Shown piece by piece: positions 22,206-33,415 of a stretch of DNA of 64,000 nucleotides (the first letter of the stretch is position 1; each line of letters opens with the position of its first letter). The stretch is taken from assembly GCA_029204225.1 (NCBI GenBank), contig CM055092.1:99325460-99389459 (forward strand), given 5' to 3'. The notes under the pieces are model-generated. The model was not told the DNA's origin. It ran no database searches and saw only the letters and a list, made by a program, of their open reading frames with translations. This DNA is from Diphasiastrum complanatum (taxonomy: Eukaryota; Streptophyta; Lycopodiopsida; Lycopodiales; Lycopodiaceae). A program made the translations under genes and the position numbers.

Positions 22206-22744
22206 CTCCTAGTGCTACGAAATATACAATTACTTACAACCAACTATCAACACATAGCATTGACGAAAACTCCTGCTGCGAAAGAGCATCACAAAAACAA
22301 GTGTGTAAACACGCACCTGAACGTGAATCTGGGCAATATCCATGCTGAAATTGAATATACTGAGATAAGACCGACCAAAAAACACTATGCAGCAGAAGCC
22401 CAAAATGCTGTTAGAGCTAGTGAGTGCCATAGTAGGCTTTATACAGGAACAATGCATCAGAATTGGTCCTGGTATCGGTGGTGCAGAGAGCAGCAGTGCA
22501 GTGGTGGCGTTGGAGACAGGAAACTTCTCCCGATCAGTGGGCGACGGTGTAGTTTTTTGAGCAATAGCAGCGGACTAGCTAGCAGTATCTTTAGCTATAG
22601 AGCAATAGTGTGGTAGTTTCTCCACCGTCAGTGATATGTATGCGCGCACGAGAGCAAAAGCAACCAAAAGATCGAGAGATCGAGAGAGAGATTTCCCAGA
22701 TTTCGAAGTAGCGTAATAGATCGAGAAGGTCAGAGCCGCGTGTA
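22206..22744. other. DNA upstream of the ARD copy
   Basis: Matches 45,880-46,410. On the minus strand it would lie 5' of the ARD exons; a GAGA-rich run (about 22,670-22,695) resembles a plant 5' untranslated region. No first coding exon of ARD was identified. The deletion relative to copy C lies at about 22,214. Confidence 0.4.
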
Positions 22745-23085
22745 GGGATGAAGGGTTAAGGGTGAAGGAGAGGTGGCGGTGGCACTGCAGCCTAAGTCTT
22801 CTCGGAGAGAACCAACACCCAACCTTTATATATGCATGGCAAGACTACTGCAGGTGCCAACAATGACTATAATGATTATGAAGGGAGATATGGGGTACTT
22901 ACTTCTAGTTGAAATTCACCCCTAAAAGTTTACTCCCTCTTGGGGGTTTATGTTTTACTTGTGTACTCTATGTAGAAGAACATTCTCCAATGATGGACTT
23001 TGTCAAAAATGAATACACATTAGAGGCGCTCTTTTTCATGTACTCTCAATCCTATTATACATCTAATTTCACTCCAACAAAACCA
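22745..23085 (+). other. Inverted-repeat arm end with short conserved open frame (copy B)
   Basis: From 22,745 the sequence is the reverse complement of the DNA ending at 19,157. It contains the 67-codon frame 22,909-23,112 described for copy A, without the 35-bp internal duplication. Confidence 0.6.
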
Positions 23086-23569
23086 TCACATGGTATCCGG
23101 TCAAGATTTTAAAGAGGTGATCCGGTCGAGATTTGAGATACTGATCCGATCGAGATTTTGTCTTTTGGATCCGGTCGAGATGTGTTAACATTGATCCGGT
23201 CGAGATTTTGCCTTTGGATTCGGTCGAGATTTTTTCTTTGGATCCAGTCGAGATGTGATGACTCTGCTCTGGTCGAGATTTAAAATAGGTGATCTGGTCG
23301 AGATTTTTTCTTTGGATCCAGTCGAGATAAGATGACTCTGCTCTGGTACAGATTTTAAACAGGTGATCCGGACGATATGTGATGACTTTGATCCGGTCGA
23401 GATTTAAAATAAGTGATTTGGTTGATATGTGATGACTTTGATCTAGTCGAGATTTTGTCTTTGTTGGCATCCGGTCGAGATTGCCATTCAGTTGAGATTT
23501 GAGTTGTTGGTATCCGGTCAAGATTGCCATCCTGTTGAGATGTGAGTTGTTGGCATCCGGTTGCGATTG
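23086..23569. repeat. GGTCGAGAT minisatellite (copy B)
   Basis: Same array as 18,307-18,790 in inverse orientation; the core on the plus strand is ATCCGGTCGAGAT, with unit spacing 23-31 bp. It ends directly at the TGTTGGAGGG LTR start. Confidence 0.9.
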
Positions 23570-24002
23570 TGTTGGAGGGTTTGCGGATACCGAGGCAACC
23601 CTAACCCTAGTTAATAAGTGAGAGGGATTTGGCACCCTGCGTGTGTAAGTCCAACCCAACGATCACATAGTTATTTGATAAAAGGACTTTAGGCCTTTTT
23701 GCGAGACTGTTATGTCGTAGGGCCTAAATGTAAAGTTAGTAAATAAAGTTGGGTTTCCCTCCAATTTGAATAGTTCCCACTCTTTTTTAAATTTGAATAA
23801 TTAGGGAGGTAGAAATGGACCAATAGCATTATGAGGCCAGGGTTCTCCTCTCTATAATAAAATGGGACCAACTCGAGTAGTCTTTATTGTGGATCTTAGT
23901 GTTAATGATTGTAGTGTTAATGCTTAGGGTTAATGGATGTTAGAGTTAGATGTTGATCTTCCATTCATGCTGAAATTTAAAATATGCTATCGCTCTCTTG
24001 GG
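23570..24002 (+). repeat. Gypsy LTR copy, 3'-truncated (copy B)
   Basis: Starts TGTTGGAGGG and ends at CTCTCTTGGGA, where copia RT sequence takes over. It lacks the last ~110 bp found in the full LTR at 25,994-26,681, and no primer site follows it. Confidence 0.75.
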
Positions 24003-24807
24003 ATTCATATGCTGAAATTTATATGGTAGATGCAAAGTGTTGTGATACACCTATGGAGTTAAATGTAAAGCTAACTATAAGAGGTAATGCAAGATCCTTC
24101 GAGGACATTACTCTCTATAGAAAGCTAGTTGGTTCACTTATATATCTAACCATCACAAGACTAGATATAAGCTATTTTGTTGGTAGATTAAGCCAGTTTA
24201 TGTAAGATCCTAGTGAAGAGCATTGGAAGCTAGAGAAATGAGTTTTGAGATACATCATGGGCACTCGAGATTTTGGCATATTGTATGAGGGATCATCACG
24301 AAACTTGTATGGTTTTTCAGATTTAGACTTTGCTAGAGATCAAATGGATAGAAAATCCACAAGTGCACATTGTATTTTCAGAGGTGATGGAGCTATATCA
24401 TGGATGTCGAAGAAACAAGCCACTCTCTCATTGTCATCTAGTGAGGCCGATTACAAAGTTCTTACTCATTACACAGAGGAGATATATGGATCAAGAGGAT
24501 GATAAAGGATCTTAACTTGCTGGAATTTTTAGAGAGCCCAATCATCTTTTGTGACAACCTTTCAGCCCAAAAGTTGGCAAACAATCCTATCTTTCATACG
24601 AGGAGTAAGCATATTGAGGTGGCATATCACTTTGTGAGAGAACAAACCATGGAAAAGGAGGTGGAGCTTCAACATGTGTCTTCAATGGAATGTGTAGCTG
24701 ATATCTTCACCAAAGCACTTGGAAAAGACATGTTTACCTTTAAAGCATAGGACTTCACTTGGAGTATTCTCGAGGTCTATTGTAAACTAATTGAAGAGGG
24801 ACTGTGA
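24003..24807 (+). pseudogene. Ty1/copia RT end and RNase H (copy B)
   Basis: Same fragment as in copy A on the opposite strand: Y-R-K-L-V-G-S-L-I-Y-L, then F-S-D-L-D-F-A-R-D-Q, LSLSSSEADYKVLTHYTEEI, F-C-D-N-L-S-A-Q and A-D-I-F-T-K-A-L-G. Stops occur after S-Q-F-M and in E-K-stop-V-L-R-Y; a frame break follows I-Y-G-S-R-G. It supplies no RT active site. Confidence 0.85.
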
Positions 24808-24980
24808 GAAACTGTCAACCAATTTGATCTATTTTGGTCTATGTTGATTAGTTGGCAATTTAGGCCAATATGCATTTTATACTTAGAGATAAAATTTATG
24901 AAGCTATTTTTAGCCTAAGTACATGTGAAATTACCACTTTTAAAAAGTGAGAGAAAGTAGAAAGTCGAATTAGGACACAT

Positions 24981-25679
24981 TCAAATTTGAATGTTAGATT
25001 CAGTGAATCTAGTGATCTTTCCATTTACTTGATGTTCGTCTAGTTTATAGAATCGAATAATATATTTTAGAACATTTTCAATATCAATATAGATATTATT
25101 TCAACCGTTGTAATTGCACTCACTATATTCTGATTTGTATAATTCAGCTATATGAAGTGGTTGCCCAACTACTTTGAACATTCTGTCATTATAATAATTT
25201 CTTGCTAATCTTATTCGATATGGACGAGGAAGGTAAGTTTTCTTCACCATCACTTTTTTTAAGTAATCTAAAAAAAGTAGAATAAGCATTTCTGCTTATT
25301 CCAGAAACATCACATGCACCTAGTATTATAGTTGCATCCAAGTAAGTTTCAACCTTTGATTAGCAAACTGTAATTGCTTATTAAGACAAGATATGCTATG
25401 CATTTCAATATCATGCAACCTTTGACAATATCCAAGTAATCTGTTATTTTCTTCACATACAAATCTGAGAAGATGAGTTACGGACTTAGAATTTGGACAC
25501 AGATTCATACCTGGATCATTAGGATAAATTGATCTATCCACCCACAAATCTATATTCTTATGATTATTCATTCTCAATTCTCTAACTATTTCAACAACAT
25601 TCTCTACAGCTTTCGAATTTTTCTTAATAATTGGAGTGCATTCCATAGGAAGTGCAACATGCAAATGGAACATTGCCAT
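24981..25679 (-). pseudogene. Unidentified cassette gene, internally deleted (copy B)
   Basis: Starts at the same ATG (25,679) and keeps the N-terminal region to about codon 109, then jumps (near 25,356) into the exon 2 segment K-V-E-T-Y-L-D-A-T-I-I-L-G-A-C-D-V-S. The deletion removes the coiled-coil part, basic tract and intron. A further stop follows C-N-Y-N-G and a frame break lies near 25,255. Clearly non-functional. Confidence 0.75.
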
Positions 25680-25993
25680 TGTTGCAAGCTACGATCCATA
25701 AATACTTGAAACTAAAATAAGTCAAATTGAATAGATCTAGCATATCTTACTTTTGTAATGTCTATGTTGGGCTGAAAAATCGTCCCGCCTCGTATTTCAC
25801 TATAAGCAGTGAAATTTTCTTAAAGGGCCCATTTTGAGCCATATTTTTCCTAATGTAGTGATCTAACATGAAAGGGAGTGAAATATAATTGGACCCTTCC
25901 TCCTGTGAATCCTATTGGTTGAGTGACATATGAGCCCTCAAACTTGATTGGGCCAAATTGATGAATATCTCTCTTTTGATTGGACCCTAACTC
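25680..25993. other. Upstream region of the cassette gene (copy B, shortened)
   Basis: Matches 49,938-50,505 but lacks roughly 250 bp of its middle. It joins the gene to the start of the full LTR. No gene is seen. Confidence 0.45.
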
Positions 25994-26681
25994 TGTTGGA
26001 GGGCTTGCGGATCCCAAGGCAACCCTAACTCTAGTTAATAAGTGAGAGGGATTTGGCACCCTACGTGTGTAAGTCCAAACCGATGATCACATAGAGATTT
26101 GATTAATTAGAAAGTTAATAAAAGGATTTTAGGCCTTTTTGCGAGACTTTTAATGTCGCAGGGCCTAAATGTGAAGTTAGTGAATAAAGCTGGGTTTCTC
26201 TCCAATTTGGATGGTTCCCACTCTTTTTTAAATTTGAACAATTAGGGAGACAGCTTGAGTTTGTTACACATGTACATATCTTTATTTCAAAAAAGCAGAT
26301 TGGTTCTCTTGTGAAATGGGTTTATGAATGTTCTTGTTCTCTATCACTTTTCCTTGATCTCTCATTCCTTTATTGTATTTTGTTAATTGTTGAATTTGAT
26401 TGTTATTAGGATTGCATGTTTTGTACTTTTTATGAGAGGGAAAGGGAGAGAGAGAAAGAGTAAGCTATCTTCATTGTGGATATAATGTTAATGGATGTAG
26501 TGTTAATGCTTAGGGTTAATGGATGTTAAAGTTAGATGTGAGTCATCCATTCATGCTAAAATCTAAACTATGCTATCGCTCTCATGGGAACGAATCTACG
26601 CATGACAACTAACTTCATCTCCTCGATGCTAGATTGATTAGATCTTGGGTTGAGGATAGGCAAGGAAATAAACCCACTACA
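25994..26681 (+). repeat. Ty3/gypsy 5' LTR (copy B)
   Basis: 688 bp, TGTTGGAGGG ... CCCACTACA, followed 4 bp later by a primer site. Contains a CTAAGCATTAACACTA-type motif and a short AG-rich run (about 26,434-26,462). It is about the same length as the LTR at 50,506-51,184. No matching 3' LTR was found downstream. Confidence 0.8.
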
Positions 26682-26685
26682 ATTT

Positions 26686-26704
26686 TGGCTCCGTTGTCGG
26701 GGAC
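26686..26704 (+). promoter_or_regulatory. Gypsy primer-binding site
   Basis: TGGCTCCGTTGTCGGGGAC four bases after the LTR. It resembles the TGGCGCCGTTGCCGGGGA site common in plant gypsy elements (usually assigned to tRNA-Asp). Confidence 0.75.
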
Positions 26705-27880
26705 CTACACCAATTTCTTAGTTTGCAGCATGTTTGTTGGATGGTTAGCTTGCATTAGGCATCTTGTCATGGCATGAATAGTGTTAAATCTGCATTTAGG
26801 ATTAGTTTGGGAGTGATTTTGCCTGATTTAAGTGGATTTTCTTGTTTGAAATCTAATCTAATTGTGAAACAGAGAAAGCTATTCAAATCACCAATCTTAA
26901 GATCCATTTGGATTTGAAATATCAGAATAAACAACAAAATCGGTCAAATCTGCCAAATTTTGGTCAAAAGGAGACAAAAATCGTCATCAAAGCTGATAAA
27001 TTTTTGCCCTATTTTAGAAAACGTTTGCCGAGTTGCAGGCACCTTTAGTTTTGATCACAGAACCTTCAGTTTGAAGGGCAAACAATCCTTCTCAGCAGAT
27101 ATCTAGAAACATAAAGAAAACCATAAAAAACTATCAAAAAATCACAAAAACCCTAAATAAAAAAAGAACCTTCACTCGATTCACTGTTCATAGGTGTGAT
27201 TCAGATCTATTTACTGCCAGGTCGATGAAAAATTATATCATAAACAGAAGATTTCTCAGAGGATCAGTTGTCATATTGTCATATTTTTGTCAAAAAAATT
27301 TCTTTTTTGCAAAAATACCAGTATTACTCTTGATTCTTTGCCAGAACCTTCGCCGAGTTTTCATATTATTCTATTTAGAATAATTTACTATTTTTGGGTT
27401 TGGCGAATATTCATCCTATTCAGATCATAGAAAATCTTTACTTTTACCCTCGTCAAACTACAAAAACTTTGCTTTTGTGTGTCCGAAACTTTCGCCAGTT
27501 CTACCCTAGCTTTATCTTGTCTCAGATTCTGAGTCTGAGAGTGCGGCAAAGGTTATTTCCATAGAAATTGTCAAAAAAATCTGATTAAAGAGTTTTTTTA
27601 AAAAATAGCACTATTGAATCTTCACTGAGTGAATCTTCCCCTAGGGAACCTTCGTTAGGTCAATTTTTAGGTTCTGATTTTCTAGATCAAGTCCTTGTCA
27701 AATTTGGGTCAAATCTGATACAGTCTAATTTTGATTCTAAGAATTTTTTTTTTTTTGTGAATTCACGATATAGGAATCTAATTCTTGTCAAGTGAAAGAG
27801 ATCTAGCAAATCTAATCTGAGATAGTTTCGATTGAAAATCTAGATCCAATCTCATTGTCTGCTTGATTTAATCTGTAAAG
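26705..27880 (+). other. Gypsy untranslated leader (copy B)
   Basis: About 1.2 kb without a coding frame between primer site and gag start; matches 51,208-52,371. It holds scattered GAACCTTC(A/G) motifs (about ten between 27,045 and 27,660), which look like a weak interspersed repeat. Confidence 0.6.
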
Positions 27881-29443
27881 ATGGCTGTCCCTGGAGGTGC
27901 TCCTCGAGAAGTCAATCCAATCATTATTAGAAGAGCACACCGTTTGGATCTACCCAAATATAATGGATTAATAGATCTAGTTAGATTTCTTCAGATCTAT
28001 TCTGAATCTTTTGAAGTCTATGGCGAAGTTTTTTTCTAGGATAAACTTAAGGTTTTTTTCTATGGCCTTAACAGGCGCAGCACAAGATTGGTACTATAAT
28101 CAAGATGAAACTGAGCACACATATTGAAAGACTGTTAAACGAGCCCTTATCACACGGTTCAAACCTTGGAAGTTTATGGAAGACCTTTTTCTAGTTTTAT
28201 GTAAAATTAAAATGGGAAGGCAGAAAATGGTTCAAGACTACATTGAATGGGTGAAACGCCTAAAATCTGAGTGCGAACTTGAGCTAATTAACAAAAATGT
28301 CATGATTATGTGATTTTGTCAGGTTTACCTAAAAGGATCAAACGTGAGCTGAAACGTCATAATGAGTACACACTTTTGCAACATGCCATGGATGATGCAA
28401 TTTGGGAGGACGATGAAGATTCAGACGATGAGCCGAATATCAATATGTTGCCTTATACAGCAGGGCAGACCACTATGACATCCAACACTATTGCATCAAC
28501 GAATGTCAATGCTGCTACAAAAATGATGCTCAATGAGTTCGAGAAACTTGGAAAGAACCAGTAGAAACAGATGAAAAAGTTGTAGTCGCAATTTGATGAG
28601 AAGATCAAAGCATTGGAAGATTTCCATGGACAAGCGAACAAGGAACCCGAGAAGTTTGCAAAGACTTTTCCTACTAGAAAAAATGTCTAATGTTCTATTG
28701 GTACAGGAAATCACACAATGAATGAATGTCCTCAATTGAGAAAATGAATGGAAATCAGTATATGCCATTTGTGTAATTTGCCTGATCATGAGACTGCTTT
28801 TTCCAACTTCAATCCTCAGATAATTCAGCAACGATATGTCCATATGGGATTTCAAGAACCACATTATGGAGGAAATCCGGCAGCTAGACCTCGTCAATCT
28901 ACTCTTGGATACTCGGAACGGCTAGTCTTACTTGCCCCACCAAAGCACCCCGCTCCTCCTACCAATTTGATGGAACCAGAACCTTACAAAAGTGCCGAGC
29001 AATGGAACTATGGTAATGATCAAGCAGGTGGATCTTCAGAACAATATGCTATTTAGGCTGTCGTGTAACAAGCAGCATCTAGAAACTGGACCAGAACACC
29101 ACTTGGATGCTTTGCATGCAAAAAAAATCACAGAGTTGCAGAATGTCCAAATAAAAGAAAATTTGTACCATTTGGTCGTGACTGTGGTTATGGGCATTGC
29201 TATAAGGAGTGTCCAGCAAAACCAAAGCCACCATTGGCTACAGCTCTTGCAAATTTGATAACAACCAAGCAAAGACCAGTAGCTCAGAATAAAACAACTG
29301 TACCCTTGATGGTGGTCACTAGGGCACAAAAGTAGGAAGAACTGGTAGCAGATCCAGTTACTGCTGATTCTATACCATTAACTGATATACCAACAACATC
29401 TGGAGTCTATCCAAATCTTCATGTAAAAAAAAGAAGATATCAG
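27881..29443 (+). pseudogene. Ty3/gypsy gag (copy B), truncated
   Basis: Begins MAVPGGAPREVNPIIIRRAH at about 27,881; a gag domain follows (F-L-Q-I-Y-S, D-W-Y-Y-N-Q-D-E), then a linker and cysteine knuckles C-H-L-C-N-L-P-D-H-E-T-A-F-S (last Cys lost), C-F-A-C-K-K-N-H-R-V-A-E-C and C-Y-K-E-C. Many stops: TGA after V-M-I-M, TAG after K-N-Q, TAG after Q-Y-A-I. These are shared with copy C where it is readable. The copy breaks off at about 29,443, where CACTA-related DNA begins; RNase H and integrase are absent. Confidence 0.8.
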
Positions 29444-30200
29444 CTCTCCATATCCCTCGCTCTCTAATTTTGTATTCCATCCATTGTCAACTCCCAAGGT
29501 GCACCAATGCAAATGGCGAGTTCATGTTCCTCATCTTCAGATGATGAGACAAGACCATCACATATAGGATCAGAGGCCTAGTTACACCAGAGAATACCAT
29601 GCCCATGTGCACGATGTAAGTATGCACTGCGACGAGAGCGACATACCAGTATATCACATGTTCACACGTATGGTCAAATTGAGAGAGAGTCATTATCTGT
29701 GCGGACAGTCAGTTCTACTTTGCAAAGCTCTTTGTATTGCTAAAGACATCACTGCATGCTTCTTTTCCATGTATGTTGTTTGGCGCCCTTTCTGATTGGA
29801 GGAATATTCTATTATTCTTGATTGTTTGTTTCACTTGTATTGTGTAGGATGATGACTCACACTCATTTGACTATGAAAGAATTCAACCCGATGTTGCCAT
29901 GCAATCCACAAGATTCAGACATGCAAGCGCACGAGAGCAACCACTTTCCTCGCATACACCACCTGTGTACTTGCACAAAGATATGTCCCGAGGAGACACA
30001 ACACACAAGGATGCATTCTTCACAGACCCACCTGAGGCCACATTGACAAGGGAAGAAGAGATGATGCATGCCTTGGCATCTATTCCTTTGTATGAGGGTG
30101 CACAAATGTCCAAGTTGCGAGCTTGTTTGTTACTTTTGAACTTGCAAACTAAGTATGGGTGGTCAGATACGAGCATCACGAAGTTGTTTGGGTAAGCTTG
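29444..30200 (+). pseudogene. CACTA transposase N-terminal fragment
   Basis: Around 29,595-29,715 a frame reads RIPCPCARCKYALRRERHTS, the C-P-C-x-x-C signature of the transposase-associated domain at the N-terminus of plant CACTA proteins. Then comes an intron-like T-rich stretch ending TTGTGTAG (29,849), and at about 30,060-30,195 IPLYEGAQMSKLRACLLLLN and K-Y-G-W-S-D, matching the next conserved TNP2 segment. The fragment stops at about 30,200. It would fit in front of the C-terminal blocks at 2.0-4.1 kb, but they are 26 kb apart and need not come from one element. Confidence 0.7.
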
Positions 30201-30355
30201 CTAGCTTCATGTGTGCTATATACAAATTGCTCTAATCTCATTTTATTTTTAATTCATGCGTTATCCTTGGGGAACGATCTAAATACTACATAAATATAAC
30301 AATTTTGTGTTGGTATATTGCGTCATATACCAATTTTTGGCACCGTTGTCGGAGA
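30201..30355 (+). repeat. End of another gypsy-type LTR with primer site
   Basis: Ends CCAATTTT TGGCACCGTTGTCGGAGA (primer site 30,338-30,355), a second variant of the gypsy primer site. The LTR start is not identified, and no gypsy gag follows; DNA of the unidentified antisense gene follows instead. Confidence 0.6.
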
Positions 30356-30529
30356 TTACCAAACAAGTTGATGCAAACTGACATTTCTATCTCCATCCCT
30401 AATGCATGTCAGATAGAACTATTTCTTCAATTCCTTGGGCGTTTGAAGGGACTTGTGGATGCCTGTCAGCCAGTCTTGGTCGACCCACGCTTGGAATCTG
30501 CACGTCCAGAGATCACCAAGGAATGCAGC

Positions 30530-33340
30530 TCAGTAATAGACTCGAAGGACTGGCAGTTGATCTTCGACTTTGTCGGAGGCGAGCACCTTATTAGGATCAA
30601 AGAATATGCGGGGGAGAAAATTGTCCCATTTGGTTTCAATCCCCATTAAATGTTCTAAGTCCCGGGCATAAGTGGCTGCCGCGTGGACTGTTGGATCAGG
30701 GTAGTTGAAATATTTACTGGCAAATATGGTGAGAGCCCTTTGGGCATCTACATTTGTATCCCAACCATGCTCTGATGGAATTCGTGGCCAATTGAAATTT
30801 TGAATTGTGAGCTTGTCTAGAGGATGCCGCATTCCGCCCATTTGGATTGTCGTGTGCATGATAGGAAGTGCGCGCTCACCACTTGTCACATAGGCCCTGA
30901 TGGCCATTGTTTCTCTTTCAAAGAGCTGTTGACGCCACTCTGGTTGTGGTTGGAGGGCGGGTAGTGCTTGCATGTCGTTGGCCTTTATTGTCTGAGCTGA
31001 AAATGATATATGCCAGCCGCCTCTGGATGACTCGTGGGGATACTTAGCTAGAAATTCGTTTATTTTCCACTCCACAGACTTTGGTTTTCGGAAGGCTTGG
31101 GTGGTACATATGGTGTGCGAACCTCTTGATGATGAGGCATGTCCTTCCTCTTGGCTTTGGCTTGGACCTACGTCTTGGCCTTGATCACGCGTCTCAGCAC
31201 CCTTATTAGCTGGTCCTTGGTCTTGGCCTTTGGACCCTTGATCTTGACTGAACCCCCCTGCTGCTTGGTGGCCTTGGTCCTGGCTCGTAATTATCTATGC
31301 AGCATCAAAAATAGGTGACGTTGTCATCACCACTGGGGTAGGTTGGGTCTTCTTCTCCATATACTACTGGCAAGCCTTGAGGGCTTGTTTGGCCTGGGCG
31401 AGCTCTTGAGTTGCGCTTGTCTGGTACTTGTCGAACTCTGCCTGTAGTTGTTTAACATGTGGCTATATACATGTACCTGACGCCTGGAGAGATTCACATC
31501 TGCTTGAGAGAGCGGCCTTGAGTCTGGTGCAGGTTGAGATAGCCAGACGAGTTTTTCACTTTGTAAGGTTTTCACTTCCACCCCCAGGCGGATTTTTTTA
31601 CTGCTTCATAAATTTGTAGTTGTGTCTGGAGGGGAGCCAGCCGTTGGGACGATTTGGATTGAAGCTACCGCACCTTCATGGAGGCCTCTGTCAGCGCCTT
31701 GGATAGGCTTTGGATATATAGGTTGAGGCCATCCTCCTTTTGCTACAACTTGGTGATCTCTGGGTGCCCTTGATGTTCATGTTGTTGAGTTACAATTAGC
31801 TCTTGCTACAGCTTTGTGAGTTCCGCTCGTAGCTGGGTGTTGCTTGTCGCCAGATGGAGTACCCGGCTGTCCAAAATGGCCTTAGCTGCTACCACTTCCA
31901 AGATGTATGTCCCCAAGGCTTGGTATGTCGTCATTAAGTCTGTTGGAATAACCGGTATGCTGGCACTGATAGGGGCTTGTGTGGTAGTAGCCCCGACGAC
32001 TTGTGGAACGTTGTTGTCATTGTCTTCAATCAGGTTCTCAGGGGACCTGTTGTCATCTGGGGCAGTGGGATCTGTCCGATCTGGCGATGGTATGGAAATT
32101 GTCTGAACAAATGCGTCATCAGACAACGGTTGGTTGCTTGGCAACCTTTGGTGGCAAAACAAGTGGTGTGAGAGAAAAAGCAGTGGAAACGGGAGTGGGG
32201 ACTATTTGTCCAAACGAGAGGATGGGAGGAATAGAGAGGAACTAAAGTGTGGTGTGGAGCACGAAAGGTGAGGATGGAGCAGAAATGGTCTGACATGGGG
32301 GTGAAAAGTTGATGACTTGCATTCACGCCAGAGTGTCTAGAGACAACTGAGAAGTAAAAGGGATTAAACTAGAGAGGAGCAATGGAGGATGCGATAATGA
32401 TGGAAGGGGTAGTGGATAATGGAACAAAAATGGAAGTGGTATCAATAGAGGAAGCGGGAATGGAAATAGAAGTAGTCGTGGATGGAATAGAAAGAGGAGT
32501 AGTGACAACAGAGACAAGAGGAGGAGGTTGTATGAAAGAAGAAGTGGCGGTGGTTGATGGAGTGGTTACTGATGTGGCTGTGGTACGTCGTCTGGTGGTA
32601 GGTGGGAGATGAGGAGGAAGGGGTAGTGCCACTCATTCTTTTGCTGGCCGTTGTGTCAGTAACTGCAGGTTGGGATGATGTCAATGCGGCAGATGGCAGA
32701 TAAATGTTAGTGTGCGGCACGATGGAAGATAGAAGGCTTGAGCGACAAAAACCGCGCACTTTCACCTCGAGAAGTGCGCAGACAAAATTACATAAGAAGG
32801 GACTTGCTGTGATATGCTCACGGTTGTTAGGTTTGATGGAAATGGTTAGTTCATGAATGAGGAAGGCATGCCAGTCGTATGGCACAACCGTGGGGCCTGG
32901 GAATGCCAGAAAGGATTCCACTATCTGACTCAACAACATGGACTGGATTCTGTCCTTGCAAAATGTTGAAATAACTAGAAAGTTGTTCAACAGATGCGCA
33001 GCCACATATTTGATTGGTTCCGTGATAGCCTCTATCAGGTAACCGTTGTTAGTTTGGATGGGCATCTCTGGTGTAGTCTTGGCGACGAAAGGTTTGATTA
33101 GGCTTTTTGCCTGACAATGGGACATGGGCTGACGGTCACCGGACATAATGCCAATGGTGACCATCGAGTATGCGCTAATCCTAACCTTGTACGTGGTGGT
33201 ACCTTGGTACAAGAAGTGGAAACACGACTTTGACACATCCCAGGTGGCGTAAGCGTGAAGGGTGAGGCCCATGTTAATCTCAGAATGGAAAAGCGCCGGG
33301 AAAAAACCCATTGCCTGGACCGACTGTTTGAATCCATGGT
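30530..33340 (-). pseudogene. Unidentified multidomain gene, decayed
   Basis: I do not recognise the family. Minus-strand order: an N-terminal domain of about 200 residues (33,340-32,720) with DVSKSCFHFLYQGTTTYKVR, later E-P-I-K-Y-V-A-A-H-L-L and VVPYDWHAFLIHELTISIK; a long Ser/Thr/Pro-rich stretch (32,700-32,330); a Leu/Gln-rich coiled-coil part (32,160-31,400: L-R-A-E-L-T-K-L, Q-L-Q-A-E-F-D-K-Y-Q); a hinge of Q-D-Q-G repeats (31,290-31,150); and a C-terminal domain (31,075-30,530) with WPRIPSEHGWDTNVDAQRAL and R-D-L-E-H-L-M-G-I-E. Several breaks are TAG codons at likely former CAG; one or more frame shifts occur. The order (helical domain, low complexity, coiled coil) recalls 'putative plant transposon protein' genes; that is only a guess. 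It starts about 75 bp past the copia integrase on the same strand. Confidence 0.5.
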
Positions 33341-33415
33341 TGAATCACAATGTTAGAGGGTAAGGGCGAAATATGTGTGGCTGAGGGAATTTCTTCTGAG
33401 GAACAAAATGTTTTC

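Noticed and set aside
30305..30649. Plus-strand frame of 114 codons behind the gypsy primer site
   Set aside because: It is partly antisense to the C-terminal part of the unidentified gene and shows no gag features.
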